Counted from the first letter of the stretch, positions 54,801-61,987 are shown. The stretch is DNA of 64,000 bases from Taibaiella sp041660405 (GCA_041660405.1 JBAZWL010000001.1:186001-250000), one strand, 5' to 3'. A program made the numbers and translations. The notes: generated from the letters alone by a model not told the origin.

Positions 54801-54907
54801 TTTGGAATTGCTGTCCTGGATTCGGAAAAATTTGCCTGACCGTAGCTCACTAAACGACATAGGCATACGAGGACTAGCAACAAGAGTCTTGTTGTAGAAA
54901 TGGTCAT
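48863..54907 (-). CDS. Giant T9SS-exported repeat protein (CHU_C / type B sorting domain)
   Basis: The 2014-residue protein begins with a signal peptide (TRLLLLVLVCLCRLVSYGQ). The first 640 residues are beta-rich, with a PKD/Ig-like region near 540-640 (PSGSPSLGTGSSTNITFPN). Residues 642 to about 1687 are 19 tandem repeats of about 55 residues with a core TICANQLPYTWN...GGTAVATYTTPSLVTGCDSTT; three diverged copies follow. A final Ig-like domain leads to the type B sorting region (MIPNAFSPNGDGLNDKFGP ... PVDVGTYFYRIFNKC). Each repeat keeps two cysteines. It should be exported via SprA and displayed on the surface, perhaps as an adhesin; the ligand is unknown. Between 49383 and 49849 are the diverged repeats. 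Confidence 0.9.
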   Translation of the reverse strand: MTISTTRLLLLVLVCLCRLVSYGQANFSESRTAIPNFTTFSPKVTTSKEAWKKFNTAADYNHPEFGTLPQDAPCTECVEILGKRKADEREFRDIKDPAEIYTQKAYGDINYQKNGQWISIEDKLKKIAPGVFQSDFYIQPAGVDANAHKSYMVTPQGKVYFNQWSLYAKTANGETLLAKANWSAYTAGDDGVYIKNIFKGIDAELRVYRGTIKTSFIMKKNEFGTFDQLIFRDEYTTSGRTGIAFAEGGNMKNGVGKLNVYCGETEVLRVNEAVIYPKDDAKNNVMTAAYSITDKNMDILVPFNWINDNIGQHELVIDPIVSGSGTLTAINITGSKYNASCTFDSSCNYSLNANIPAAATVTSISFNFTYNATAPCFGSDGGVKFSSGTCNTQIFTNASMTPGPTPMFNVPITNEIQPCAPAPSCSAQTMPFTMHFYRGCKGLTGCDNGCISASAPWIINIRARTVEFNDPLEPIFYSSNNICLGDSIYVNTWASYGVAPYNYSWSFSPSGSPSLGTGSSTNITFPNIVNNTIFALITDACGNTTIDSLPITVNYAAVVATPSSDTICSGETTAISLTTPAAGSTFSWTVVQNGVTGASAGSGTSIAQTLSTTTSAQGSAIYTITPQNVGCTGDPITVTIIVNPPIVVTQNLSICSNQLPYTWNNQTITAGGGAAIATYTTPSLITGCDSTTTLNLTVNPLLNATVDLTICAGQLPYTWNGTTLTAGGTAVATNITPSSVTGCDSTTTLNLTVVNTLTATQTVVICANQMPYYWNGVYVMAGGPTAAMNNTISPTSGCDSITTLNLIVNPLPTATIPVTICANQLPYTWNNLTVTSGGTSAATFTTPSLVTGCDSITTLNLTVNPLINAAQNISRCANQMPYTWNNQTITAGGNGVATYTTPSLVTGCDSTTTLNLIVNPLLSVVKNQTICATQLPYTWNGISITAGGNAAATFVTPSLVTGCDSTTTLNLTVNPVLTSITNTTICASQLPYTWNGISVTAGGAAAATFTTPSLVTSCDSIATLNLTVNPVLTGIANKSICVSQLPYIWNGITVTSGGNAVATFTTPSLITSCDSVTSLNLTVNPLITATVTHTICANQLPYVWNNQTITAAGTAIATYNTMSLVTGCDSLTTLNLIVNPLINHTQTITICNSQLPYTWNGQTLTNGGNAVTTFTAPSLVTGCDSTTTLNLIVNPVISVVKNITICANQLPYVWNNQTISAGGMAVATYTVPSLVSSCDSTTTLNLTVNPLLTSIQNITICVSQLPYTWNGQAITTGGAAVATFTTGSLITTCDSTVTLNLTVNPALTGMKNITICSNQLPYTWNGVTVNTGGNNAATFTTPSLVTGCDSTTTLNLTVNPVLTATVNTTICPSQLPYTWNSIVVNNGGSSAATYTTPSLITGCDSITTLNLTVNPILTATVNRTICINQLPYTWNSQIVAAGGTAVATYTTPSLVTGCDSITTLNLTVNPLINATQTISICINLLPYTWNSQTIAAGGTAVATYTTPSLVTGCDSTTTLNLNVNPLITAIKNQTICANQLPYTWNGQTITAGGTGVATFTTPSQVTGCDSTTTLNLTVNPLIVATQNITICTAQLPYTWNNQTIGVGGTGIATYTTPSLVTGCDSTTTLNLTTLLTLTGTDYVTICATQLPYTWNGVSVTAGGPTAATFASNIGGVCDSITTLNLTVNPTVYHTVDTNICFVQIPIIWNGQSYSNSGNYTNTYTSAVSCDSIVTLSLHITVPPVTLPLKDSSGCGQVYFNGNTYTSNTLVKDTLYGVLGCDSAYRSTNIKVYYAYADTLHAEICAYQNYDWAGQAYNQSGLYTKHYTSAAGCDSALSLALTVWQVDQVSITYDLDEVPCMDDTITVTGHNSATYLWKLNGAEMGTGEEDRMPLSSKNNQIVVNATDEHNCESAAYANIETVACCDLMIPNAFSPNGDGLNDKFGPESIGNPMEFKMTIFNRFGQLIFTSVNISNKWDGTHLGKPVDVGTYFYRIFNKCTNESENTFKGDITLIR
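49849..52984 (-). repeat. 19 tandem coding repeats of 165 bp
   Basis: Start points of successive repeat units (each beginning at the VNP codons) run from 52984 down to 49849, 3135 bp, exactly 19 x 165, although unit lengths vary by one residue at two places. Units share most of their codons, including GTAAGGTT and ATTCCAGGTATA landmarks on the plus strand. Such arrays can change copy number by recombination. Confidence 0.85.
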
Positions 54908-55128
54908 TTTGATTGGTTATTTTAAATTGGTTCAGATATAAAATTAAATCTTATTAAGGAAAGATTAGCATTTCCTTAGTGAAATTTTATTTACCAAATC
55001 AAAATAACTTTCAAATAAATAAAAAATCTATGCGTTGTTGATTGTAAGTCTTTTGCTTGATTAAAACGAATATTAAATAAAAATCTTCGTTGATTTTGTC
55101 ATCATTTGACCTTTTTTGCCTCTTCCTC

Positions 55129-55833
55129 TTATAAATCGCCCAATTGCGGCCTTAATACAATATGCTCCACTGTGGTCTGAGCAGATAATTTATAAGTGCT
55201 CCACAAAATATCTGCGATATCCTGCACTTTCATAATACGTTCAGGAGCCACTCCGCTTCCACTCCAGCTATTGGTCCATACTGCGCCGGGGCTTATAGCA
55301 GTTACTTTAATACCATCGTTACGTAATTCATATCTTAAGTTTTCACTGAAACCTAGTAATGCATATTTAGTAATGCTGTATGCTCCTCCATTAGGATAAG
55401 CCTGTAATGCCGCTACCGAACACATGTTGAATATATGGCCCGCCCCATGTTGTTTCATAGAAGGTAATAGTGCACGGGTCAAATGATATGCGCTATAAAC
55501 ATTAGTAGCCATGAGGCTTTCCAACTGGTCGTCCGGTTCGGTGGCAAGACTGCCCGGAAAGTAAAGGCCGGCATTATTTACCAATATGTCAATGTTCCTG
55601 AAATTATTAATAATGTTCCTGGCAAAGTCTTTAACCTGTGTTTTATCCTGCACATCCACATTTTGCATAAACACTTTACGCTCCGGGTAAATACGTTCCC
55701 ATTCATCATGCAGGTCGCGTAAATTATTGGTGGACCTGGCGCAGACTGCCACATCAAACCCTTCCTGCAAAAGCTTTTCTGCAATCGCCTTCCCTATTCC
55801 TTTGGTTGCTCCTGTAATTACTGCAGTAGGCAT
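55129..55833 (-). CDS. Short-chain dehydrogenase/reductase
   Basis: From the ATG at 55833 the 234-residue protein has the SDR features: TGATKGIGKAIAEKLL (cofactor glycine motif), DILVNNAG, catalytic serine region FNMCSVAALQ, and YSITKYALLG (YxxxK). Members oxidise or reduce hydroxyl/keto groups with NAD(P); the arginine in VCARS favours NADP. The substrate is unknown. The in-frame sequence upstream of 55833 is basic and cysteine-rich, not SDR-like, so it is left out. Confidence 0.9.
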   Translation of the reverse strand: MPTAVITGATKGIGKAIAEKLLQEGFDVAVCARSTNNLRDLHDEWERIYPERKVFMQNVDVQDKTQVKDFARNIINNFRNIDILVNNAGLYFPGSLATEPDDQLESLMATNVYSAYHLTRALLPSMKQHGAGHIFNMCSVAALQAYPNGGAYSITKYALLGFSENLRYELRNDGIKVTAISPGAVWTNSWSGSGVAPERIMKVQDIADILWSTYKLSAQTTVEHIVLRPQLGDL

Positions 55834-55870
55834 ATTTGTATATTTTGTAATTCTTTTTCTTGTTTGCAGA

Positions 55871-55878
55871 CAAAAGTA
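55871..55878 (-). promoter_or_regulatory. -7 box of the SDR gene
   Basis: CAAAAGTA on the plus strand reads TACTTTTG on the minus strand, a match to TAnnTTTG 37 bp before the ATG at 55833. No -33 TTG is evident at the usual distance. Confidence 0.4.
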
Positions 55879-56003
55879 ACTTTTACCCTTCTTGTTTGTT
55901 CCCGTGAAGCGATAATATTTACATAATTTCAATCGTTAGGTATTATTAATGTTTCAGACCTTTTCACGGGTTTTGGCAGGGTTTTTGCTATATTGCTATA
56001 ATA

Positions 56004-57854
56004 ATGGTTTCTTTTTACAAACATATCGTGGTACTGCTTTTATGCAGCACCTTTTCTTTTGCACTATATGCGCAAAGGACCGATACTTTGTCCAAAAAAA
56101 AGAGAACCATTATCGGTGATATTATTTACGGGATCCGCACAAGCTTTGGTAAAGATACCGTTGGCCGTAGCGAAAGCGCAACCGTACTCAACACCGATGC
56201 CTTACTTCCATACGATGGAAAGATCATCAGGAGCATCCGTACAGATCAGTTAGGTTTTGAAAAAGGGATATCCGATTCTGCTGGCAATTTCGTGTATTTC
56301 GGTACCCGGATCCTGAACGCCGTACATGCCACTTCACGGGATAATACCATAAGGCGGAATATTTATCTGAAAGAAGGCACACCTTTTAATCCTTACCTGG
56401 CAGCAGATAATGAACGGCATCTGCGTACCATCGGTTTTATACAAGATAGCCGTATAGTGGTGAACAGTGGAAGCAGTAATGGCGATTCGGTTGATCTTCT
56501 GGTGATAACCAAAGATGTGTTTGCCTATTCTCCCGCCATTGCAGGTCTTAGCCCTCTAAGGCAACGTGTAGGCTTATCCAACATCAATCTTTTTGGAACC
56601 GGCCAGAAGGTATCTTTAAATGTCTTACATGATACCCGACGCAGCCGTGGCTGGGGTTTTGATGCCGGTTATAGCTATACCAATATTGCCGGCACCTTTG
56701 TTAATGCTGCGTTCAACTTCGGCAAAATAAGCAGGAATATTTATGACCGCAGAGAAGATGAAGAATCGTTTTTGCTACAGCTGGAAAGACCACTGGTATC
56801 ACAATATAAAAGGATAGCCGGCGGACTTATTGTGGGCAAGGGTCGTTCGTTAAACATGTATCCCAACTATTATGGTGGCGACTACTATCGCTACGATTAC
56901 GGGGTGGGCGATATATGGGGTGGTTATAACATCGGTGCTAGAAAATACCTCAACGATCATGAATTACATGTAAAGAAATTTGTGAGCCTGCGCTATTTCA
57001 ATTATCATTTTTTTGAAACACCGTCCCAGGTCAATGAAAATATTCTGGACCAACGTTTCAATTCCAGGCAGGGTGTGCTTGCCAGTATTACTTTGTTCCG
57101 GCAATATTATTATAAGACAAAATACCTGTATGGCTTTGGTATTACAGAGGATATTCCCGCTGGCTTTAATATATCCATGACCGCTGGCTGGTATAAGCAA
57201 CTGAATTTATCAAGACCCTATCTCGGCTTTGACGGATACCGCTATTATGTAACCAGCAATAGAGATGTTACTGGTCTTTTTCTGCGTAGTGGCGGGTTTC
57301 TGCACCAAGGCAGTTTGCAGGATGTAGGTTTACTTGTTGGTGCAAGTTTTTTTACGCGGCTCATGAATGTGGGCAATGCTAAAATGAGACAATACTTCCG
57401 GGCAAGTTATGCAACAATGATCAACCGGGTTGCACTCAATCCTTTGCGGATCAACAATGCTTTGGGCCTTCGTAGCTTTAACTCCGATATGGCATCCGGT
57501 GATTGCCGGCTGGCTTTACGCAGCGAAAGTTTCTTTTTCCTTCAGCAAAAATTATTTGGTTTCAAGTTGGCGCCATTTATTGCAGGCGACCTGGTATATC
57601 TCGGTAGAAATCAGAGCCTTATTGATGATTCAGGTTGGTTCTATGGTATCGGTGGTGGCCTGCGTACCCGAAATGAGAACCTTCCATTTGGCACATATGA
57701 ATTCAGGGCACTAATTAACCCACGCAAGCTTGCGGGCGATAATAGGGTAAAATTGAGTGTGGCTGTTAACCTTAAATTCAGATACAATGGTTCTTATGTA
57801 AGTAAGCCGGATATTGTTGAATTAAATGGAGATGTAACGGGCGATATTTATTGA
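56004..57854 (+). CDS. BamA/TamA-like outer-membrane protein
   Basis: A signal peptide (residues 1 to about 24, ending LYAQ) is followed by a POTRA-like region (GKIIRSIRTDQLGFEKGISDSAG ... NIYLKEGTPFNPYLAADNERHLRTIGFIQDSRIVV, with DSVDLLVITKDVFAYSP), which is the Omp85-style sequence preceding a barrel. The carboxy-terminal 400 residues form many beta strands of barrel type (GWGFDAGYSYTNIAGTFVNAA and others). At 616 residues it has room for one or two POTRA domains and a 16-strand barrel. It may be an assembly factor or lipid-transfer partner; nothing ties it to a substrate. It is divergent from the SDR gene. Confidence 0.75.
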   Translation: MVSFYKHIVVLLLCSTFSFALYAQRTDTLSKKKRTIIGDIIYGIRTSFGKDTVGRSESATVLNTDALLPYDGKIIRSIRTDQLGFEKGISDSAGNFVYFGTRILNAVHATSRDNTIRRNIYLKEGTPFNPYLAADNERHLRTIGFIQDSRIVVNSGSSNGDSVDLLVITKDVFAYSPAIAGLSPLRQRVGLSNINLFGTGQKVSLNVLHDTRRSRGWGFDAGYSYTNIAGTFVNAAFNFGKISRNIYDRREDEESFLLQLERPLVSQYKRIAGGLIVGKGRSLNMYPNYYGGDYYRYDYGVGDIWGGYNIGARKYLNDHELHVKKFVSLRYFNYHFFETPSQVNENILDQRFNSRQGVLASITLFRQYYYKTKYLYGFGITEDIPAGFNISMTAGWYKQLNLSRPYLGFDGYRYYVTSNRDVTGLFLRSGGFLHQGSLQDVGLLVGASFFTRLMNVGNAKMRQYFRASYATMINRVALNPLRINNALGLRSFNSDMASGDCRLALRSESFFFLQQKLFGFKLAPFIAGDLVYLGRNQSLIDDSGWFYGIGGGLRTRNENLPFGTYEFRALINPRKLAGDNRVKLSVAVNLKFRYNGSYVSKPDIVELNGDVTGDIY

Positions 57855-57945
57855 CCGTATACTGATTCCCCGGAGCGATACATTATTTCCTACCACAGCA
57901 GCGAGAAAAATTTTAACTATTCATTCCCGGTCTTTACTTTTCTAC

Positions 57946-58185
57946 TTATCTGGCACTGTGAGTAAATGAAAGAACAACCTTAACCGCAAAGATCACCAGG
58001 CTTATTATAAGAAATAACCACCCTACCGGGATAAGAAAGAAGTAGGGTTCTACAAGAACACCATCGGTCTTAATCGAAGATTTTGATGCATCAAACATTT
58101 CTGTGAGCCATTTGACTGCGAAGCAAAATATACCCATGGAAAGGAGCGTCACAATGGCGTAATTAAACTTTTTACTTCTTGGCAT
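57946..58185 (-). CDS. Small membrane protein
   Basis: From the ATG at 58185 the product is 79 residues with two membrane segments (YAIVTLLSMGIFCFAVKWL and FFLIPVGWLFLIISLVIFAVKVVL). A TTG eight codons upstream is an alternative start. No family recognised. It converges on the BamA/TamA-like gene. Confidence 0.6.
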   Translation of the reverse strand: MPRSKKFNYAIVTLLSMGIFCFAVKWLTEMFDASKSSIKTDGVLVEPYFFLIPVGWLFLIISLVIFAVKVVLSFTHSAR

Positions 58186-58776
58186 AATATTATTATTAAG
58201 ATTTTTCAATAAATGTTCATCATTGTTCGTTCAAAAACCATGCCAATTAAAAATATCAAGCCCAAATTTATAAACCAGTACAGCTCCAGATTATTCGCAT
58301 TTAATCGAGATTTCAATTGTTAAATTAACAATTGAAATCTCGATTAAAATATTCACGTGTCAACTATCTTCATTTATTGCTTTTTATTTATATGTAATTA
58401 AGCTTAATATTGTTTAACATTAAGCTACCACTGGGTTTTTCATTTTAAAGTTAATCAGAGCTATTACTAAACATTTTAGAGGTTGATCCTTTATCGTATA
58501 TCTGTATTTTAAGTAAGAATCTATAAAACAGGCAATGTATAGACTAAAAATTTAAACTACTCGTTAAATATTATGTAGTCTCAACATTTTTGTTAAAATT
58601 TGTGTTGTATATTTGTTTAGCATTGGCGAATGCAATAACCATTTAACAATAGCACCAAACTAAAACCAATTCCTTCTGTATTTCTTTACAGATTTGCGAA
58701 TCTCAAGGGCTATTGTAAAATTCATAAACCTTAATCTGGCAAACTTGATTTTGCCGGAGGGGTTTTAAATTATATA
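58186..58776. other. AT-rich intergenic region with palindrome and candidate promoter
   Basis: No gene is supported in these 591 bp. Features seen: a 49-bp perfect palindrome at 58300-58348 (separate entry); a CACGTG core at 58354-58359 in a sequence only partly like parS; a candidate -7 box TATATTTG at 58608-58615, whose nearest TTG upstream is only 15 bp away; and, in the leader of the 58777 gene, a short hairpin (GGCAAA/TTTGCC near 58738-58754) followed by GGAGG at 58756-58760. No DnaA box of the TTATCCACA type was found. Confidence 0.5.
58300..58348. repeat. Perfect 49-bp palindrome
   Basis: Left arm 58300-58323 (TTTAATCGAGATTTCAATTG followed by TTAA) is the exact reverse complement of 58325-58348, with one base (A, 58324) between. 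It has no T-run on either side, so it is not a typical terminator. It could extrude as a cruciform or be a protein-binding site. Confidence 0.85.
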
Positions 58777-59028
58777 ATGACACCTTTAGAAATGTATAAA
58801 CTAAAAGTTCAGGAATTATTACAACGTTATCCTAATCCGGTTTTTTCCGGTACAGTTTCCTCATTGCATGAGAAAACTGAAGTTATGGCGGCGTTTACCA
58901 GGAACGAATTACCTAAGCTCGACGCAATAGGCAAAGAATTGATGAAGAAAGACGCAACTATAACACAAAGGGTTTTACAGGATATTCTGATCGATACCAT
59001 GAAAGAGCATTATAATTTGCCACGATAA
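58777..59028 (+). CDS. Small soluble protein, function unknown
   Basis: The 83-residue protein (MTPLEMYKLKVQELLQRYPNP) is helical and charged with no signal peptide or motif known to me. The reading frame has a normal composition and GGAGG lies 16 bases before the ATG, so it is likely real. A candidate promoter 160 bp upstream implies a long leader. A bidirectional terminator follows. Confidence 0.65.
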   Translation: MTPLEMYKLKVQELLQRYPNPVFSGTVSSLHEKTEVMAAFTRNELPKLDAIGKELMKKDATITQRVLQDILIDTMKEHYNLPR

Positions 59029-59093
59029 AATATAGTCAAAGAAATTTAGCCTTCCGAATTTTTCTCTTAAGTAATTTTGATAAAATATTTTCA

Positions 59094-59133
59094 CAAGAAA
59101 AAAGATCAGCATAATTGCTGATCTTTTTTCTTG
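59094..59133. terminator. Bidirectional terminator between the small gene and mnmG
   Basis: A perfect 18-bp stem (CAAGAAAAAAGATCAGCA and its complement) with a 4-base loop serves both convergent genes (stops at 59028 and 59149). Confidence 0.92.
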
Positions 59134-59148
59134 ATTATTTCTAAAAGA

Positions 59149-61017
59149 CTATCTTCCCATATACACTAATAATATTTGCACATCACTTGGATTCACCCCG
59201 GATATTCTGCTGGCCTGCCCCAAAGTGTGTGGTTTTATCTTAGTCAGTTTTTGACGGGCCTCGGTACTCAGTGCCTGTAACTTTTCGTAATTGAAAGCAT
59301 CCGGAATAATAAGATCTTCCATTGCACTCATTTTGGCCACCATCTCTTTTTCCTTTTCTATGTATGTATCGTACTTTACCTGGATCTCCGCTTGCTCCAA
59401 TTCATCATTTTTGAAGCCTTTGAGATTTTCGCGTATCGTATCAATGCCCAGCATCAATTCTTTCAGCGTAATATCGGGCCTTAAGAGGATTTTCTGCACT
59501 TTTTGACGCTCTTTTAGGGTTGAAATACCCTTTTCTTCCAAAAAGCCATTGATTTCAGAAGGCTCAACTGTTGTTTTCGCTAAAATTTCTTTTATCTGCT
59601 GAACGGCTGTTTTTTTATCATTTACCCTTTGCATTCTTTCTTCAGAAGCAAGACCCATGTTGTGACTGATTTCGGTAAGCCTGATATCTGCATTATCTTG
59701 TCTCATTAATGTGCGGAATTCTGCACGGCTGGTAAACATGCGGTAAGGTTCATCGGTACCTTTATTGATCAGGTCATCAATCAGCACTCCTATATAAGCA
59801 TCATTTCTTTTCAGCACAAAGGGATCTTTTCCGGCTACATTTTGGTGTGCATTAATTCCAGCTATCAATCCCTGGCATGCAGCTTCTTCATAACCGGTGG
59901 TTCCATTAATTTGTCCTGCAAAGAAAAGATTATGAATAAGCTTGGTTTCAAGCGTAAATTTTAATTGTGTTGGTGGAAAATAATCATATTCAATGGCATA
60001 ACCCGGGCGGAAAAATTTGCAATTTTCAAAACCAGGGACTTTTTTCAAGGCTTCGTATTGCACTATTTCCGGCAGAGAAGTGCTGAATCCGTTTACATAT
60101 ATTTCCACCGTGTTCCATCCTTCTGGTTCTACAAATAATTGATGGCGGTCTTTATCGGCAAACCGATTTATTTTATCTTCAATACTCGGGCAATATCTTG
60201 GGCCACTTCCTTGTATTCTACCTTGGTACATCGGTGATCTGTCGAAGCCTGTTTTCAAAATATCATGCACTTCCTGCGAAGTATATGTGATCCAACAGTG
60301 GCGTTGTTCCTTTGGTTTTATACGATCTACATCATTATAAGAGAAGCCAACGATTTCATCATCGCCTTCCTGTATCTCCATTTTGGTATAATCCAGGCTT
60401 CGTCCATCTATTCTGGGAGGTGTTCCTGTCTTTAATCTATCGCTATCAAAACCTAATTCTACGAGTTGTTCAGTAATTCCCGTAGCTCCTTTCTCCCCCA
60501 TTCTACCGCCGCCAAACTGTTTTTCTCCTACATGTATCACTCCATTCAGGAAGGTTCCATTGGTTAATACTACGGACTTACCTCTTATTTCCTGCCCCAT
60601 TCCTGTTACCACACCTTCAATTGTTCCACGTGAAACAATTAACCCTTTCATTGTATCCTGCCAAAAATCCAGGTTCGGAGTCTGCTCTAGCATTTCTCTC
60701 CAGGTAGCGGCAAACAGATGACGGTCATTCTGAGTGCGTGGGCTCCACATAGCGGGACCTTTACTCTTATTCAACATCCTGAATTGGATCATGCTTTTAT
60801 CGCTCACTATGCCGCTATAACCACCCATAGCGTCAATCTCACGTACTATCTGTCCTTTGCCTATTCCACCCATTGCCGGGTTGCAGCTCATTTGTGCAAT
60901 GGTCTGCATGTTCATGGTGACTAATAAAGTCTTACTACCCATATTAGCCGCTGCTGCTGCTGCCTCACAACCGGCATGCCCTGCACCTACTACTATTACA
61001 TCGTATTCTGGAAACAT
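59149..61017 (-). CDS. mnmG: tRNA uridine-5-carboxymethylaminomethyl modification enzyme MnmG (GidA)
   Basis: The 622-residue protein has the GidA layout: FAD-binding VIVVGAGHAGCEAAAAAANMG, then MSCNPAMGGIGKGQIVREIDAMGG, the CPSIEDKI and FRPGYAIEYDYFPPTQL segments, GLIAGINAHQ, and the carboxy-terminal helical tRNA-binding domain ending VQILLVYMGR. With MnmE it modifies U34 of several tRNAs. The length is normal. In many bacteria gidA lies near the origin; here a parS-like site overlaps its VSRGT codons (60622-60637) and two more lie directly upstream of its start. Confidence 0.97.
   Translation of the reverse strand: MFPEYDVIVVGAGHAGCEAAAAAANMGSKTLLVTMNMQTIAQMSCNPAMGGIGKGQIVREIDAMGGYSGIVSDKSMIQFRMLNKSKGPAMWSPRTQNDRHLFAATWREMLEQTPNLDFWQDTMKGLIVSRGTIEGVVTGMGQEIRGKSVVLTNGTFLNGVIHVGEKQFGGGRMGEKGATGITEQLVELGFDSDRLKTGTPPRIDGRSLDYTKMEIQEGDDEIVGFSYNDVDRIKPKEQRHCWITYTSQEVHDILKTGFDRSPMYQGRIQGSGPRYCPSIEDKINRFADKDRHQLFVEPEGWNTVEIYVNGFSTSLPEIVQYEALKKVPGFENCKFFRPGYAIEYDYFPPTQLKFTLETKLIHNLFFAGQINGTTGYEEAACQGLIAGINAHQNVAGKDPFVLKRNDAYIGVLIDDLINKGTDEPYRMFTSRAEFRTLMRQDNADIRLTEISHNMGLASEERMQRVNDKKTAVQQIKEILAKTTVEPSEINGFLEEKGISTLKERQKVQKILLRPDITLKELMLGIDTIRENLKGFKNDELEQAEIQVKYDTYIEKEKEMVAKMSAMEDLIIPDAFNYEKLQALSTEARQKLTKIKPHTLGQASRISGVNPSDVQILLVYMGR
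60622..60637. other. parS-like site 1 (inside mnmG)
   Basis: TGTTCCACGTGAAACA: an inverted repeat of TGTTCCAC and GTGAAACA with the CACGTG centre that ParB recognises (consensus TGTTTCACGTGAAACA). It is read through by mnmG codons for VSRGT. Confidence 0.75.
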
Positions 61018-61106
61018 ATTCTTCTATTGAATTGACTTTTATGCCAATGGGTGCAAAGGTACAAAACATAAAGTATCTCCCTACACAACTGTTCCTATAG
61101 GTTCAT

Positions 61107-61122
61107 TGTTCCACGTGAAACA
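61107..61122. other. parS-like site 2
   Basis: TGTTCCACGTGAAACA, identical to site 1, in the 211-bp gap upstream of mnmG. Confidence 0.8.
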
Positions 61123-61170
61123 ATCCGGTATATTAGAAGGGTCTTAATACTGAACTAATGATAATTCATT

Positions 61171-61186
61171 TGTTCCACGTGGAACA
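61171..61186. other. parS-like site 3 (perfect palindrome)
   Basis: TGTTCCACGTGGAACA, a perfect 16-bp palindrome, 64 bp from site 2 and 43 bp before the barrel gene at 61229. Confidence 0.8.
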
Positions 61187-61228
61187 ATTATTTCCATAAC
61201 CCTTGCGTTTATACCTAAACCACTATCC

Positions 61229-61873
61229 ATGAACACTCGCTCAATCCTCCTCATTGCTTTTCTTCTTTGTATAACTGCCCTATCCTATGGTCAATCCAAA
61301 TGGTCAGTAGGATATCGAACCGGTTTGGAATTAGTAAACTTTCAAATGAATAAAGAAGATTTTGAAACTGAAAACCATATTTGGCATAATCATTTGTTCC
61401 TGGCCAGGAGGTTGGGTAATAAATTTGTGCTGGAAGTTGCTCTGTTTCATACGAACAAAAATTACTTTGGCACAGGCACGCCCGATCTTCCTGAGGTAGA
61501 CTCCTTTGTAAATGATATTAAGCAGACCAAACTAGGACTAAATATTGCAGGGAAGTATCCTTTTTTCACGAAACCAAAATGGACTCTATATGGTCAACTG
61601 GGTTTTACTTTTACAAGATTCTCTGACAAATATTCCAACTCCTCTTATAAGCAAGGCGTAACTCAGGGGCATTATAATGAAACAGAAAACTATATTACCC
61701 TTTTCGATAGGGCATTTGGTGGATTAGGATTAGATTATAGCTTGGGTAAGCGCCTCTATCTAACCTCAAACCTCAATGTATATTACAAAATTGATGGAGT
61801 TACCTATCCTGGAAATGCTTACTACAATAACTGGGCAGCAAATGTATTAATCGGGGCAGGATTAAGAATATAA
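61229..61873 (+). CDS. Outer-membrane beta-barrel protein
   Basis: A signal peptide (MNTRSILLIAFLLCITALSYGQ) leads a 214-residue protein of alternating amphipathic strands (WSVGYRTGLELVNFQM; KFVLEVALFHTNKNYFG; LYLTSNLNVYYKIDGV; NVLIGAGLRI at the end), the pattern of a small porin-like barrel. The final residues end in a hydrophobic-aromatic-type strand as needed for BAM assembly. Function unknown. It lies between parS-like sites 3 and 4, and its stop codon overlaps the first base of site 4. Confidence 0.75.
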   Translation: MNTRSILLIAFLLCITALSYGQSKWSVGYRTGLELVNFQMNKEDFETENHIWHNHLFLARRLGNKFVLEVALFHTNKNYFGTGTPDLPEVDSFVNDIKQTKLGLNIAGKYPFFTKPKWTLYGQLGFTFTRFSDKYSNSSYKQGVTQGHYNETENYITLFDRAFGGLGLDYSLGKRLYLTSNLNVYYKIDGVTYPGNAYYNNWAANVLIGAGLRI

Positions 61874-61888
61874 GTTCCACGTGGAACA
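61873..61888. other. parS-like site 4
   Basis: AGTTCCACGTGGAACA: 15 of 16 positions match site 3, the first base being A instead of T. A half site TGTTTCAC follows at about 61901. Confidence 0.7.
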
Positions 61889-61955
61889 TCTCCCAACAAC
61901 TGTTTCACACATACAAGAATAGTCCTTGCTTATACGTCACCATACAGATTTTGTG

Positions 61956-61963
61956 TATCTTTG
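61956..61963 (+). promoter_or_regulatory. -7 box of the agmatinase-family gene
   Basis: TATCTTTG is an exact TAnnTTTG match 24 bp before the ATG at 61988. A -33 TTG is not seen at the normal distance (the nearest TTG upstream is 27 bp away). Confidence 0.5.
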
Positions 61964-61987
61964 CGGCCCAATAAAAGATAACAAATA

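Noticed and set aside
58300..58348. The 49-bp palindrome as terminal repeats of an insertion sequence
   Set aside because: The two arms are almost touching, with no transposase or target duplication between or around them.
58354..58359. A fifth parS site around CACGTG
   Set aside because: Only the six-base centre and a few flanking bases fit; the outer arms do not match TGTTTCAC on either side.
58186..58776. A replication origin in the AT-rich gap near the parS-like sites
   Set aside because: No DnaA-box cluster of the TTATCCACA type and no dnaA or dnaN gene is seen; AT-richness and a palindrome are not enough.
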